Both the position numbers and the translations under genes were made by a program. This document shows positions 1 to 7,617 of a stretch of DNA of 21,699 nt, one piece after another. The notes beneath the pieces are model-generated. The model did not search any database. It saw only the letters and a list, made by a program, of their open reading frames with translations, and was not told the origin of the DNA. Numbering within the stretch: position 1 is the first letter of the stretch; every line of letters begins with the position of its first letter. This stretch comes from JBATTK01 sp049670505 (lineage in GTDB: Bacteria; Bacteroidota; Bacteroidia; Flavobacteriales; Flavobacteriaceae). The stretch covers positions 1 to 21,699 of the forward strand of contig JBATTK010000129.1 of the NCBI GenBank assembly GCA_049670505.1, in the 5' to 3' direction.

Positions 1-1772
1 AACACTCTTGCCATACCACCCATCATATGGTACAATACGTGACAATGAAAGAACCAATCGCCATACTCTTCGTTATAAAATTCAATAATAACTTTCTGCA
101 TTGGTGGTACGTTCACTGTATGCTTTAATGGGGAACGTTCCCCATTTTCATTGATGACCCTGAAGTAATGACCGTGCAAGTGCATTGGATGGTGCATCAT
201 AGTCAGGTTATTTAATGTAATTCTGGTTACCTCGCCTCCTTTTATATTTATCTTGTCGGTTTCTGACAATGGCACCCCATTCATACTCCATACATAGCGA
301 TTCATATTACCTGTTAGGTTAAGTAGCAGTTCATTTACCGGTAAATCTGCCTTGAATTCAGTTTTTTCTTTTGCCTCCAAAAAATCATAGTTGAAGTAGG
401 TCTTTCGCTCTTCATAACCAAAAGAAGTAGAATCCTTCTGCATCATTGGCATATTGTGCATATGACCTTCCATTTTACCTGATGCTCCATTACGGCTCAT
501 TGACATCGAGTCTTTTTTCATTCCCATTGTATCATCCATCTTCATATCCATTTGGTCATTCATTTTGCCATCTTTCATCGACATCTTATCGTTCATCCCC
601 ATATTCATCTCGCCGTCCTTCATATTCATCTTCATTCCGTACTTCTGCATTAAAACTTTGGGTGTATTCTTTTTTTTGTTTCCAACCATTGCAGGTGCTC
701 CCATTTTCATATCCATTTTAGCCATTTGCTTCATCATCGCTACCTTATCAGGTCTATCAATTGTTTTGGCTGGGTAAAGAGTGCCATTACCTAACTGTAT
801 AGAGGTATGACCTGAACCATCTTGAGCGGTTGCGGTAATTTCTATGGTTCCTTCTGGAATAGTTACAATTACATCATAGGTTTCAGCTATGCCAAAGAGA
901 AATCTGCTTTTGGAAACGGGTTGCACGTCAACACCATCACTGGAAACCAACATTGGGTTACCTCCGCCAAAGTCCATCCAATAATAGGTAGAGGCCGAAG
1001 CATTTATAAAGCGAAGCCGCACCTTTTCTCCTGGCTTGAATTCTGGATATTCCGCCATTTTTTTTCCGTTGGTAAAAAATGCAGGATAATAGATATCGGC
1101 AATATCAGCCCCTTCCATACGGTCTCTCCAAAATTTAAGTTGAGCGCCAAAAGCACCCTCTTTGATGACCCTGCCCAAAGGAACCGCTGTACCTTTTTTA
1201 ACTTGATACCATTCGTTTCCCCTTTTTAGGTTACGCAGTACGTTCATCGGTTTTTCGTTGGTCCAGTCAGAGAGTACTACAACTAAATCTTTATCATAGT
1301 CCAAGGTTTTTTCCTTGGGCTGAATCATAATGGAACCATACACACCTTTCTGTTCTTGTAGCATCGTATGGGAATGGTACCAATATGTTCCCGATTGGTT
1401 GATTGGGATTCTGTACTGGAAAGTTGTTCCGGGCTCAATGGGTGGGGTAGTTAAATATGGAACACCATCGTAAAAATTGGGAAGTATCAATCCGTGCCAA
1501 TGTACTGAGGTTTCTTCATCCATTTTATTGGTTACGTTGATTATAGCAAGGTCTCCTTCCTTAAATTCCAAAACAGGTCCGGGAATACTACCATTGATGG
1601 TCATTGCATTGGCAGTAACACCATCAAGCGTCATTTTGTTCTTTTCAATGGTAAGGTCATACTCCTTAATAGGTCGCCCATCTTCTTTTCGATCTTGTCC
1701 GTTGGTCCCTACTTGGGCAAAGCCTTCACTTGAAATGAGAAGTACCAAGAACACCGTAATTTTTCTGACCAT
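1..1772 (-). CDS. Multicopper oxidase, CopA/PcoA-like, with Met-rich insert (3' end beyond window)
   Basis: Secreted multicopper oxidase, probably oxidising Cu(I) in the periplasm as part of copper tolerance. The ATG at 1772-1770 gives a signal peptide ending near GFAQ (residues 17-20), then cupredoxin domain 1 with HWHG (H91, H93) and WYHSH (H133, H135). The C-terminal cupredoxin domain shows HHPMHLHGH and HCHVLYHMMGGM, which supply type 1, 2 and 3 copper ligands; the axial Met sits ten residues after the Cys. Residues 346-444 (nt 441-737) form a Met-rich segment with 29 methionines in 99 residues, many as MxM. 590 complete codons are visible and the reading frame is still open at position 1, just past the last copper motif, so little of the protein is missing. 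It follows the tolC-like gene by 77 nt on the same strand, consistent with a shared operon. The oxidase family is certain; Cu(I) as substrate is inferred from the Met-rich insert and neighbours. Confidence 0.93.
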   Translation of the reverse strand, partial: MVRKITVFLVLLISSEGFAQVGTNGQDRKEDGRPIKEYDLTIEKNKMTLDGVTANAMTINGSIPGPVLEFKEGDLAIINVTNKMDEETSVHWHGLILPNFYDGVPYLTTPPIEPGTTFQYRIPINQSGTYWYHSHTMLQEQKGVYGSIMIQPKEKTLDYDKDLVVVLSDWTNEKPMNVLRNLKRGNEWYQVKKGTAVPLGRVIKEGAFGAQLKFWRDRMEGADIADIYYPAFFTNGKKMAEYPEFKPGEKVRLRFINASASTYYWMDFGGGNPMLVSSDGVDVQPVSKSRFLFGIAETYDVIVTIPEGTIEITATAQDGSGHTSIQLGNGTLYPAKTIDRPDKVAMMKQMAKMDMKMGAPAMVGNKKKNTPKVLMQKYGMKMNMKDGEMNMGMNDKMSMKDGKMNDQMDMKMDDTMGMKKDSMSMSRNGASGKMEGHMHNMPMMQKDSTSFGYEERKTYFNYDFLEAKEKTEFKADLPVNELLLNLTGNMNRYVWSMNGVPLSETDKINIKGGEVTRITLNNLTMMHHPMHLHGHYFRVINENGERSPLKHTVNVPPMQKVIIEFYNEEYGDWFFHCHVLYHMMGGMARV

Positions 1773-1849
1773 GATTCTCTTTTTTATTATTTATAGTATT
1801 CTACTCTATCATATTCAATCAATTCATATCGCCCTTATCCATAAGGATA

Positions 1850-3067
1850 CTAGCTCCTTAGATAATTGATAATGGCCGACTGCACATAGTAGCCCTTGAT
1901 GGATTCGATTCGATTGATTTGAAACTTAAGCTGTAGCTCTTGAATATCGAGCACATCGTTAAAATCAATGGTTCCGGTCTCATAGCTTTTGATAAGAATT
2001 TCCTCCCCGTCATTCGCCTGCCTAATATTTTTGGTTTGGGTTCTGAAACGAATCCTGGCGGACATTCTGTTGTTAATGGCCTCGCTCAAAAGGGTCTCCA
2101 ATTTGTTTCTTCGTTCTTGCTTTTGGGCGGTTATTTCCTCTTGCCTAAGAATATTTTGACGGGAAATGGATTTATATCTATTGTTAAATATGGGTATGGA
2201 TACCGATACCATTGGCATTAAAATATCCTTTCCATTATCATCGAAAGATATATCGGGCCTTTCGGCTACAGGTATATAATCCAATCCGAAACCAAGGTCC
2301 GGCAACGCTTCTTTTTGGTTTAATATTTCGGATTGTTCGACCGACTCGTACAACTTGTCATACTTCAAAAGTTCGGGATGCAGGTCAAGGTTTCCTTCTT
2401 CCGTTATCGGGTCTTTTTCAGGTACTGTTAATCCATCGTAAGCAGCAACTTGGGTCTGTTCGTCACGATTCAATAGGTTGTTGAACAAGGTTTGTTCCGC
2501 CAGATATTCTTGTTCCAGTACCTCCCTTTGCTGTTCCAGTTCGTTTTGCCTGATCTGAAGACGAAGTACATCAACGGCCGAAGCGTTGCCCACTTCTACC
2601 GAAGTCAGGGCAAGACGTTCATAGGTCTCCAGCAATGCAATATTCTCGCCCAATACACCTTGCTTTGCCCTAATTGAGAAGAGTCGGTAATAGGATTGCG
2701 AGACCGATAAGGCCAATTTTCTTTTAACGATCACCAGCTCTTCGTACTGGGCATCGGCCAAAGAACTTGCATAATTTTCACGGGCGGTAATAGTACCGAA
2801 CCATGGAATCATCTGTTTTGCCGAGAAACGTGCTTTCTGTGCTCCGGTACGTGTTTCGGGCTCGCTTACGAAAAGCCCGGCACTCACTTCCGTATTGGGC
2901 AAAGTGTTGACTTCGTTCACTTTTTCGGAGGCGATATTGTACCGCAGCTCAAAAGCCTGGATTTCCGGGTTGTTCAGTTCGGCCTGTTGGATAAGGTTTC
3001 CCAGGTCTTGTCCGTTAATTGAACCGATGGATACTATTCCAATCAATATGTATAGGTACTTCTTCAT
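1850..3067 (-). CDS. TolC/CusC-like outer membrane efflux protein
   Basis: Outer membrane channel of a tripartite metal efflux pump. The 405-residue protein begins with a signal peptide (MKKYLYILIGIVSIGSING, then QD) and continues as the long, Gln/Glu-rich alpha-helical pattern typical of two tandem outer-membrane-efflux-protein repeats, with recurrent LxxxELxxQxE heptads. There is no clear lipobox Cys after the signal peptide, unlike lipidated CusC of enterics. Its ATG overlaps the stop codon of the upstream RND pump gene by 4 bp (ATGA at 3064-3067), which suggests translational coupling, so it very probably serves that pump. In many Bacteroidota the pump and TolC-like part are fused in one polypeptide (family knowledge); here they are separate genes. 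The family call is firm; the substrate is inferred from the operon. Confidence 0.92.
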   Translation of the reverse strand: MKKYLYILIGIVSIGSINGQDLGNLIQQAELNNPEIQAFELRYNIASEKVNEVNTLPNTEVSAGLFVSEPETRTGAQKARFSAKQMIPWFGTITARENYASSLADAQYEELVIVKRKLALSVSQSYYRLFSIRAKQGVLGENIALLETYERLALTSVEVGNASAVDVLRLQIRQNELEQQREVLEQEYLAEQTLFNNLLNRDEQTQVAAYDGLTVPEKDPITEEGNLDLHPELLKYDKLYESVEQSEILNQKEALPDLGFGLDYIPVAERPDISFDDNGKDILMPMVSVSIPIFNNRYKSISRQNILRQEEITAQKQERRNKLETLLSEAINNRMSARIRFRTQTKNIRQANDGEEILIKSYETGTIDFNDVLDIQELQLKFQINRIESIKGYYVQSAIINYLRS

Positions 3068-6000
3068 TTGGATACTCTTTTTAATTGAAACTCAGCCTTC
3101 CAACTGTATAAAACCGGGACAACAAATAAGGTAATCAAGGCGATAAGCATGCCCCCGAAAGAAGGAATCGCCATCGGTATCATAATATCGCTACCACGGC
3201 CCGTGGATGTCAATACGGGAAGCAATGCCAAAATAGTGGTAGCGGTGGTCATCAAACACGGACGTATACGTTTTTCACCGGCTTCGACTACCGAGTCCCT
3301 GACCGCAACAAGTGAATCGGGTTTGTTTCTATCAAAAGTCTGGGTAAGGTAGGTGGCCATTACTACACCATCATCAGTGGCTATACCGAAGAGAGCAATA
3401 AATCCTACCCATACGGCAACACTCAGGTTGATAGTATGCATCTGAAATAGGTCCCGTAGATTTTCCCCGAAAAAGTTGAAGTTCAAGAACCAATCCTGAC
3501 CATAGAACCAAATCATCAAGAAACCTCCGGCGAAGGCTACGGCAATCCCCGTAAAGACCATAAGTGATGTGCCTACTGAACGGAATTGGAAATAGAGAAT
3601 CAAGAATATAATGGCCAATGCCAGCGGCACTACAACTGATAGTGTTTTTTCAGCGCGCAGCTGGTTTTCATAAGTACCTGTAAACAGATAATTGATGCCC
3701 TTGGGAACTACTAGTTCTCCATTATCTATTTTTTCTAGTATCAAGGCTTGGGCGTTCTCGACGACTTCTACTTCGGCAAAACCGTCCAACTTGTCGAAGA
3801 GTACATAACCGACCAAAAAGGTGTCCTCACTCTTGATAATTTGGGGGCCTTTTTCATATCTAATGGTAACCAACTCGCTCAAGGGAACAGGGTTTCCTTT
3901 GGAAACAGGCACATAGATTTTCTCCAGGTCCGCTGGATTCTCCCTTAATTCCCTTGGGTAGCGTACTCGAACGCCATAACGCTCACGCCCCTCGACGGTC
4001 TGGGTAAGCACCATCCCCCCAACGGCAACCTGCAGCACGCTCTGCACGTCTTCAACGGTAATGCCATATCGTGCCAGTCTTTCTCTATCGATATCAATAA
4101 GCAAGTAAGGTTTTCCAACAATTCGATCAGCGAATACGGCTTCATCTTTGACCCCATCTGCTTGCTTTAAAATATCTTCGAGCTTGAGGCCAAAGGCTTC
4201 AATTTCCTTAAGATCCTGTCCCTTTACCTTGATGCCCATGGGGGCACGCATGCCGGTCTGTAACATGACCAATCGGGTTTCTATCGGCTGTAATTTCGGA
4301 GCAGAGGTAACACCTGGGAATTTGGTGACCTTTATAATTTCTTTCCAAATGTCATCTGGAGATTCGATTTCAGGTCGCCAGTTTCTGAAGTATTCCCCAT
4401 CTTCATCGGGAATCAAATCTTTTTGCCTGACCGAAAAAACCGATTTTATTTCCGACTCTTCGTATTCTAGATCGTCGTCCGTTTCAAGGTTGGGGTTGGT
4501 TACGAAAGTACCGTCCCTGAGTTCGAACATACCGTCCTCATTAACCTTGAATCGCTGTCGCTCCCTTTTGTCATTCAACATGTACTCCGGCTTGTACTGA
4601 ATCAGGTTTTCATACATCGACAGCGGAGCAGGATCCAATGCGGATTCCGTTCTACCCGATTTACCGACTATCGTTGCTATTTCAGGAATACTGGCTACTG
4701 CCATATCCAATTGCTGCAATACCCTCTTATTTTCTTCGACCCCGGCGTGCGGAAGAGAGGTAGGCATCAACAAAAAGGAACCTTCGTTCAATGAAGGCAT
4801 AAACTCCTTTCCAGTATTTTGCATAATCATGACCCCAAACACTACTATAGCGGTGGGGATAGAGAGAAATATTAGTTTATTGCGTAAAGCCCAACGCAGT
4901 ATCCTCGTATAATAATTTTGGAAAATGGTAAAGAAACCAAGTAACCCGAAACAAATAAGCGAAACGAAAATCAGGTTCCAAAAAATACTTTTATCAAGAC
5001 CCAGCGGTCTCCAATATTCGGCCAGAACGAAAACAATGGCAAATGCCGAAATAATGATATTGATTAGATTTGCACGTTTTTCCGAAAGTGAAAATCCACT
5101 AGAAATGCGGGATGCGAATTCCGGATTTTTAAGCAAGCCTACAATACCGAAAGCGATCAATATCAGTCCGAGTAAATAACCATAAAAAATGGCCAGGACC
5201 CCTAAGAGTATCAATATTCCATTGAGGCCATATCCGGCTGTTTTCTTGATGCTCTTTTTTCGGAAAAGAAACGCCGCAAATGGAGGTATCAAAAAGAGGG
5301 CTACTATAAGGGATGCTGTAAGCGCAAAGGTTTTTGTAAATGCCAGGGGCCTGAACAACTTTCCTTCCGCCCCGATCATTGTAAATACCGGAATGAAACT
5401 GATAATGGTAGTCATCACAGCGGTTAATATGGCTCCCGATACTTCTGCCGAGGCATTGTAAACTACAGTATTTATAGGTAGGCCCTCCTCATTTTCGTCC
5501 AAATGCCTTATGACATTTTCGGAGAGAATGACCCCAACGTCCACCATGGTTCCGATGGCAATGGCTATACCCGAAAGTGCTACAATATTTGCATCCACAT
5601 TGAATAGCTTCATCGCAATAAATACCATAAGCACTGCAACCGGTAACAGTCCAGATATCAGGATGGATGCCCTTAAATTGAAGACCATTATGATGATAAC
5701 TAAAATGGTAATCAAGATTTCCAAGGTCAGGGCTTCATTGAGCGTACCGAGCGTTTCTTGAATAAGTTCGGTTCTATCATAAAAAGGAACAATTGTGAGT
5801 TGGGATGTTCTGCCATCTTCAAGTACTTTGGAGGGAAGCCCGGCACTTAAATCATTAATTTGATCTTTTACATTATTGATGACCTCCATGGGGTTGGCGC
5901 CATATCGTGCGACCACTACTCCACCGACAACTTCTGCGCCTTCCTTATCCAATATGCCACGCCTGGTAGCAGGCCCATAAGAAACATTACCAATATCCTT

Positions 6001-6828
6001 TAAGCGGATAGATGTGAAATCTTCTGAGGTTATGACTGCATTTTGTAGATCCTCAATGGATTTAACATAGCCAAGCCCACGAATCAGATATTCTGCCTGA
6101 TTGATTTCCAAGGTTTGGGCACCGATATCCCTATTGCTCTGCTTTACCGCTTTTACCACTTGCTGTAGCCCAATACCATATTGCTTCATGAGTTCGGGGT
6201 TCACGTCCACCTGATATTCAAGCACATAACCACCGATAGAGGCCACTTCCGAAACACCGCTTGCGGATGATAGTGCATATTTCACATAGAAATCCTGAAT
6301 ACTTCTAAGCTCCTGTAAATCCCAGCCGCCTGTAACATTTCCATCGGCATCACGGCCTTCCAAAGTGTACCAGTATATTTGTCCGAGTCCTGTGGCATCG
6401 GGCCCCAAGGCAGGGTTGACACCATCGGGCAATAAACCGGCTGGCAACGAATTCAATTTTTCAAGGATGCGGCTACGGCTCCAATAGAATTCGATATCCT
6501 CTTCAAAAATGATGTAGATACTTGAAAACCCGAACATGGAGGAACTACGGATGGTCCTAACACCCGGAATTCCCAAAAGTGAAGTTGTCAATGGGTAGGT
6601 TATCTGATCCTCGATATCTTGAGGTGAGCGACCATCCCATTTGGTAAAAACGATTTGCTGGTTTTCGCCGATGTCCGGTATGGCATCAACGGCTACCGGA
6701 TCTCTCGGTAACGAGCCCGTACTCCATTCAAAGGGTGCGTTTACGGTTCCCCAGCCTACAAAAAGGACTAAGAGCAAAACGGCTACCAATTTATTCTCGA
6801 TAAGGAATTTAATGCCTTTATTTAGCAT
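3064..6828 (-). CDS. cusA: CusA-type heavy-metal RND efflux pump, enlarged form
   Basis: Inner-membrane RND proton/metal antiporter of 1254 residues, probably exporting Cu(I)/Ag(I). Transmembrane helix 4 reads AIGTMVDVGVILSEN with D430 and E437, the monovalent-metal type of HME-RND signature rather than the DFG form of Zn/Co/Cd pumps. By recollected alignment to E. coli CusA, M738 (PLSMYE) and M855 (VMLQTG) match two of the three metal-binding methionines, while the third falls on I923 (RYGITVED). The protein is about 200 residues longer than E. coli CusA. The extra length lies mainly at residues 530-640, a hydrophobic block that looks like additional membrane helices, and at 745-835, an acidic soluble insert. 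A smaller insert lies near 1110-1135. The gene sits 104 nt after the HYC protein gene and overlaps the TolC-like gene by 4 bp. No CusB-like adaptor is in the window. Confidence 0.93.
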   Translation of the reverse strand: MLNKGIKFLIENKLVAVLLLVLFVGWGTVNAPFEWSTGSLPRDPVAVDAIPDIGENQQIVFTKWDGRSPQDIEDQITYPLTTSLLGIPGVRTIRSSSMFGFSSIYIIFEEDIEFYWSRSRILEKLNSLPAGLLPDGVNPALGPDATGLGQIYWYTLEGRDADGNVTGGWDLQELRSIQDFYVKYALSSASGVSEVASIGGYVLEYQVDVNPELMKQYGIGLQQVVKAVKQSNRDIGAQTLEINQAEYLIRGLGYVKSIEDLQNAVITSEDFTSIRLKDIGNVSYGPATRRGILDKEGAEVVGGVVVARYGANPMEVINNVKDQINDLSAGLPSKVLEDGRTSQLTIVPFYDRTELIQETLGTLNEALTLEILITILVIIIMVFNLRASILISGLLPVAVLMVFIAMKLFNVDANIVALSGIAIAIGTMVDVGVILSENVIRHLDENEEGLPINTVVYNASAEVSGAILTAVMTTIISFIPVFTMIGAEGKLFRPLAFTKTFALTASLIVALFLIPPFAAFLFRKKSIKKTAGYGLNGILILLGVLAIFYGYLLGLILIAFGIVGLLKNPEFASRISSGFSLSEKRANLINIIISAFAIVFVLAEYWRPLGLDKSIFWNLIFVSLICFGLLGFFTIFQNYYTRILRWALRNKLIFLSIPTAIVVFGVMIMQNTGKEFMPSLNEGSFLLMPTSLPHAGVEENKRVLQQLDMAVASIPEIATIVGKSGRTESALDPAPLSMYENLIQYKPEYMLNDKRERQRFKVNEDGMFELRDGTFVTNPNLETDDDLEYEESEIKSVFSVRQKDLIPDEDGEYFRNWRPEIESPDDIWKEIIKVTKFPGVTSAPKLQPIETRLVMLQTGMRAPMGIKVKGQDLKEIEAFGLKLEDILKQADGVKDEAVFADRIVGKPYLLIDIDRERLARYGITVEDVQSVLQVAVGGMVLTQTVEGRERYGVRVRYPRELRENPADLEKIYVPVSKGNPVPLSELVTIRYEKGPQIIKSEDTFLVGYVLFDKLDGFAEVEVVENAQALILEKIDNGELVVPKGINYLFTGTYENQLRAEKTLSVVVPLALAIIFLILYFQFRSVGTSLMVFTGIAVAFAGGFLMIWFYGQDWFLNFNFFGENLRDLFQMHTINLSVAVWVGFIALFGIATDDGVVMATYLTQTFDRNKPDSLVAVRDSVVEAGEKRIRPCLMTTATTILALLPVLTSTGRGSDIMIPMAIPSFGGMLIALITLFVVPVLYSWKAEFQLKRVSK

Positions 6829-6883
6829 GGTATTGATAATTAAGTAATTAGAAGTATTGGCCGAAAACCAACAAAAACAGGAT

Positions 6884-6911
6884 AAGCCCTAAACTGTTAT
6901 CAGTTGGGCTT
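6884..6911 (-). terminator. Strong hairpin between HYC gene and cusA; possible attenuator
   Basis: AAGCCC (6884-6889) pairs with GGGCTT (6906-6911) and AACTG (6892-6896) with CAGTT (6901-6905), with a two-base bulge and a TTAT loop. This makes an 11-bp stem 22 nt past the HYC gene stop and 56 nt before cusA. On the minus strand the T-rich run (TTTTTG) starts only about ten bases after the stem, so it is a weak or partial terminator at best. It could instead act as an mRNA processing or stability element that lowers or uncouples expression of the pump relative to the first gene. Confidence 0.5.
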
Positions 6912-6932
6912 TAAAATTCTATTACTTAAAAA

Positions 6933-7349
6933 TCAAATGAGGAAAATCTGATCTAGGATTTGTATATCCTTGACCAAAACTGGAGGGGGGTAATCATTAA
7001 ATGGGACTATGTTTTCAGGTAGTCCCTCATAAAGATTAAGATATGTGTAGATAAAGCTAGCAACAAAATGTTGTTGTTCAAAGCTTAATTTTTCAAACGA
7101 TACTTTCAAGTCATTCTGACCATCAACGGTAAGAACTTCGTCACTACAGCAATCGGTTTTAACCAAATTGCACGTTGGCAATTCTGCTGTTTCTTGAACT
7201 TCCATACCACAAGACTCGGCATGGCCGAACAAGGAATAATCCACAAGAACATCTCCACAATAATGCTGCTCGACCGAAAAAGAGAAGGTCGAGAACAGCA
7301 CTATAAGTGCCATTAAAAAAGATGATATTTTGAAAAAAACTTTTTTCAT
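6933..7349 (-). CDS. Small secreted HYC_CC_PP-family protein
   Basis: A 138-residue exported protein of unknown function. It matches the pattern after which the Bacteroidota HYC_CC_PP family is named: a signal peptide (about residues 1-26), then HYC (29-31), a central CC pair (67-68) and a C-terminal PPP (121-123). Further Cys residues are C47 and C60. His and Cys clustered in a short periplasmic protein could bind metal or form disulfides, but no fold or activity is established from the sequence. It is the first gene after the predicted promoter at 7435-7464 and precedes the CusA-type pump by 104 nt with a hairpin between them. A role beside copper efflux, such as metal delivery or sensing, is inferred from position only. 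The family name rests on memory of the motif. Confidence 0.82.
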   Translation of the reverse strand: MKKVFFKISSFLMALIVLFSTFSFSVEQHYCGDVLVDYSLFGHAESCGMEVQETAELPTCNLVKTDCCSDEVLTVDGQNDLKVSFEKLSFEQQHFVASFIYTYLNLYEGLPENIVPFNDYPPPVLVKDIQILDQIFLI

Positions 7350-7434
7350 TGGATAGACAAAACTACAAAAAATTTAACATAAGACTTTTGTTTAACAAAA
7401 TTTTGAAGTTTAACGCATGTGGATTTAGAAAGTC

Positions 7435-7464
7435 CAAACTTAGTTTATCCCTTTTCTTTTCAAC
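7435..7464 (-). promoter_or_regulatory. Predicted promoter of the HYC-cusA-tolC-oxidase operon
   Basis: On the minus strand TAAGTTTG (7442-7435) matches the Bacteroidota -7 consensus TAnnTTTG exactly. GTTG (7464-7461) lies 18 nt upstream in the -33 position. The start of transcription would fall near 7431, leaving a leader of about 82 nt before the ATG at 7349. The -33 element overlaps the end of the palindrome at 7462-7481. Confidence 0.55.
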
Positions 7465-7481
7465 ATGATATATATCATGTT
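7462..7481. promoter_or_regulatory. Perfect 20-bp palindromic operator, Crp/Fnr-like core
   Basis: AACATGATATATATCATGTT is its own reverse complement and contains TGAT-N4-ATCA, the half-site layout of Fnr/Dnr-type regulators. Its centre (7471.5) lies about 40 bp upstream of the predicted start of the minus-strand copper operon, the usual place for a class II activator. It lies about 118 bp upstream of the predicted start of the divergent receptor gene. The regulator is not encoded in the window, so its identity is inference. Confidence 0.6.
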
Positions 7482-7551
7482 TTGTCCATATATACAAGCT
7501 AAATGAAGTTTCGATAAAAAGGATATGTTATTTAGAATTATTCTTAATACT

Positions 7552-7583
7552 GTTGCGCAAGGTTTGAAAATAATATATGTTTG
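7552..7583 (+). promoter_or_regulatory. Predicted promoter of the FecA-like receptor gene
   Basis: GTTG at 7552-7555 and TATGTTTG at 7576-7583 (exact TAnnTTTG) are separated by 20 nt, the Bacteroidota spacing. Transcription would begin near 7587, about 30 nt before the ATG at 7618. This argues against the upstream in-frame ATG at 7525 as the true start. Confidence 0.55.
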
Positions 7584-7617
7584 TACTTTATTTTTATTAA
7601 ATCTAAATAAGTATAAC

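Noticed and set aside
446..1229. Open frames on the plus strand across the oxidase gene
   Set aside because: They are antisense to the multicopper oxidase, are Ser/Phe/Ile-rich without any domain, and the opposite strand encodes a protein with all copper motifs.
1833..1846. CCTTA/TAAGG hairpin between the tolC-like and oxidase genes
   Set aside because: Five pairs in AT-rich DNA is within chance, and the genes look co-transcribed.
7358..7365. Second TAnnTTTG match (TAGTTTTG) on the minus strand just before the HYC gene
   Set aside because: It would put the transcription start within a few bases of the ATG and has no -33 element at the right distance.
7525..7617. In-frame ATG at 7525 as start of the FecA-like receptor
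   Set aside because: The added 31 residues overlap the predicted promoter and precede a complete signal peptide starting at 7618.
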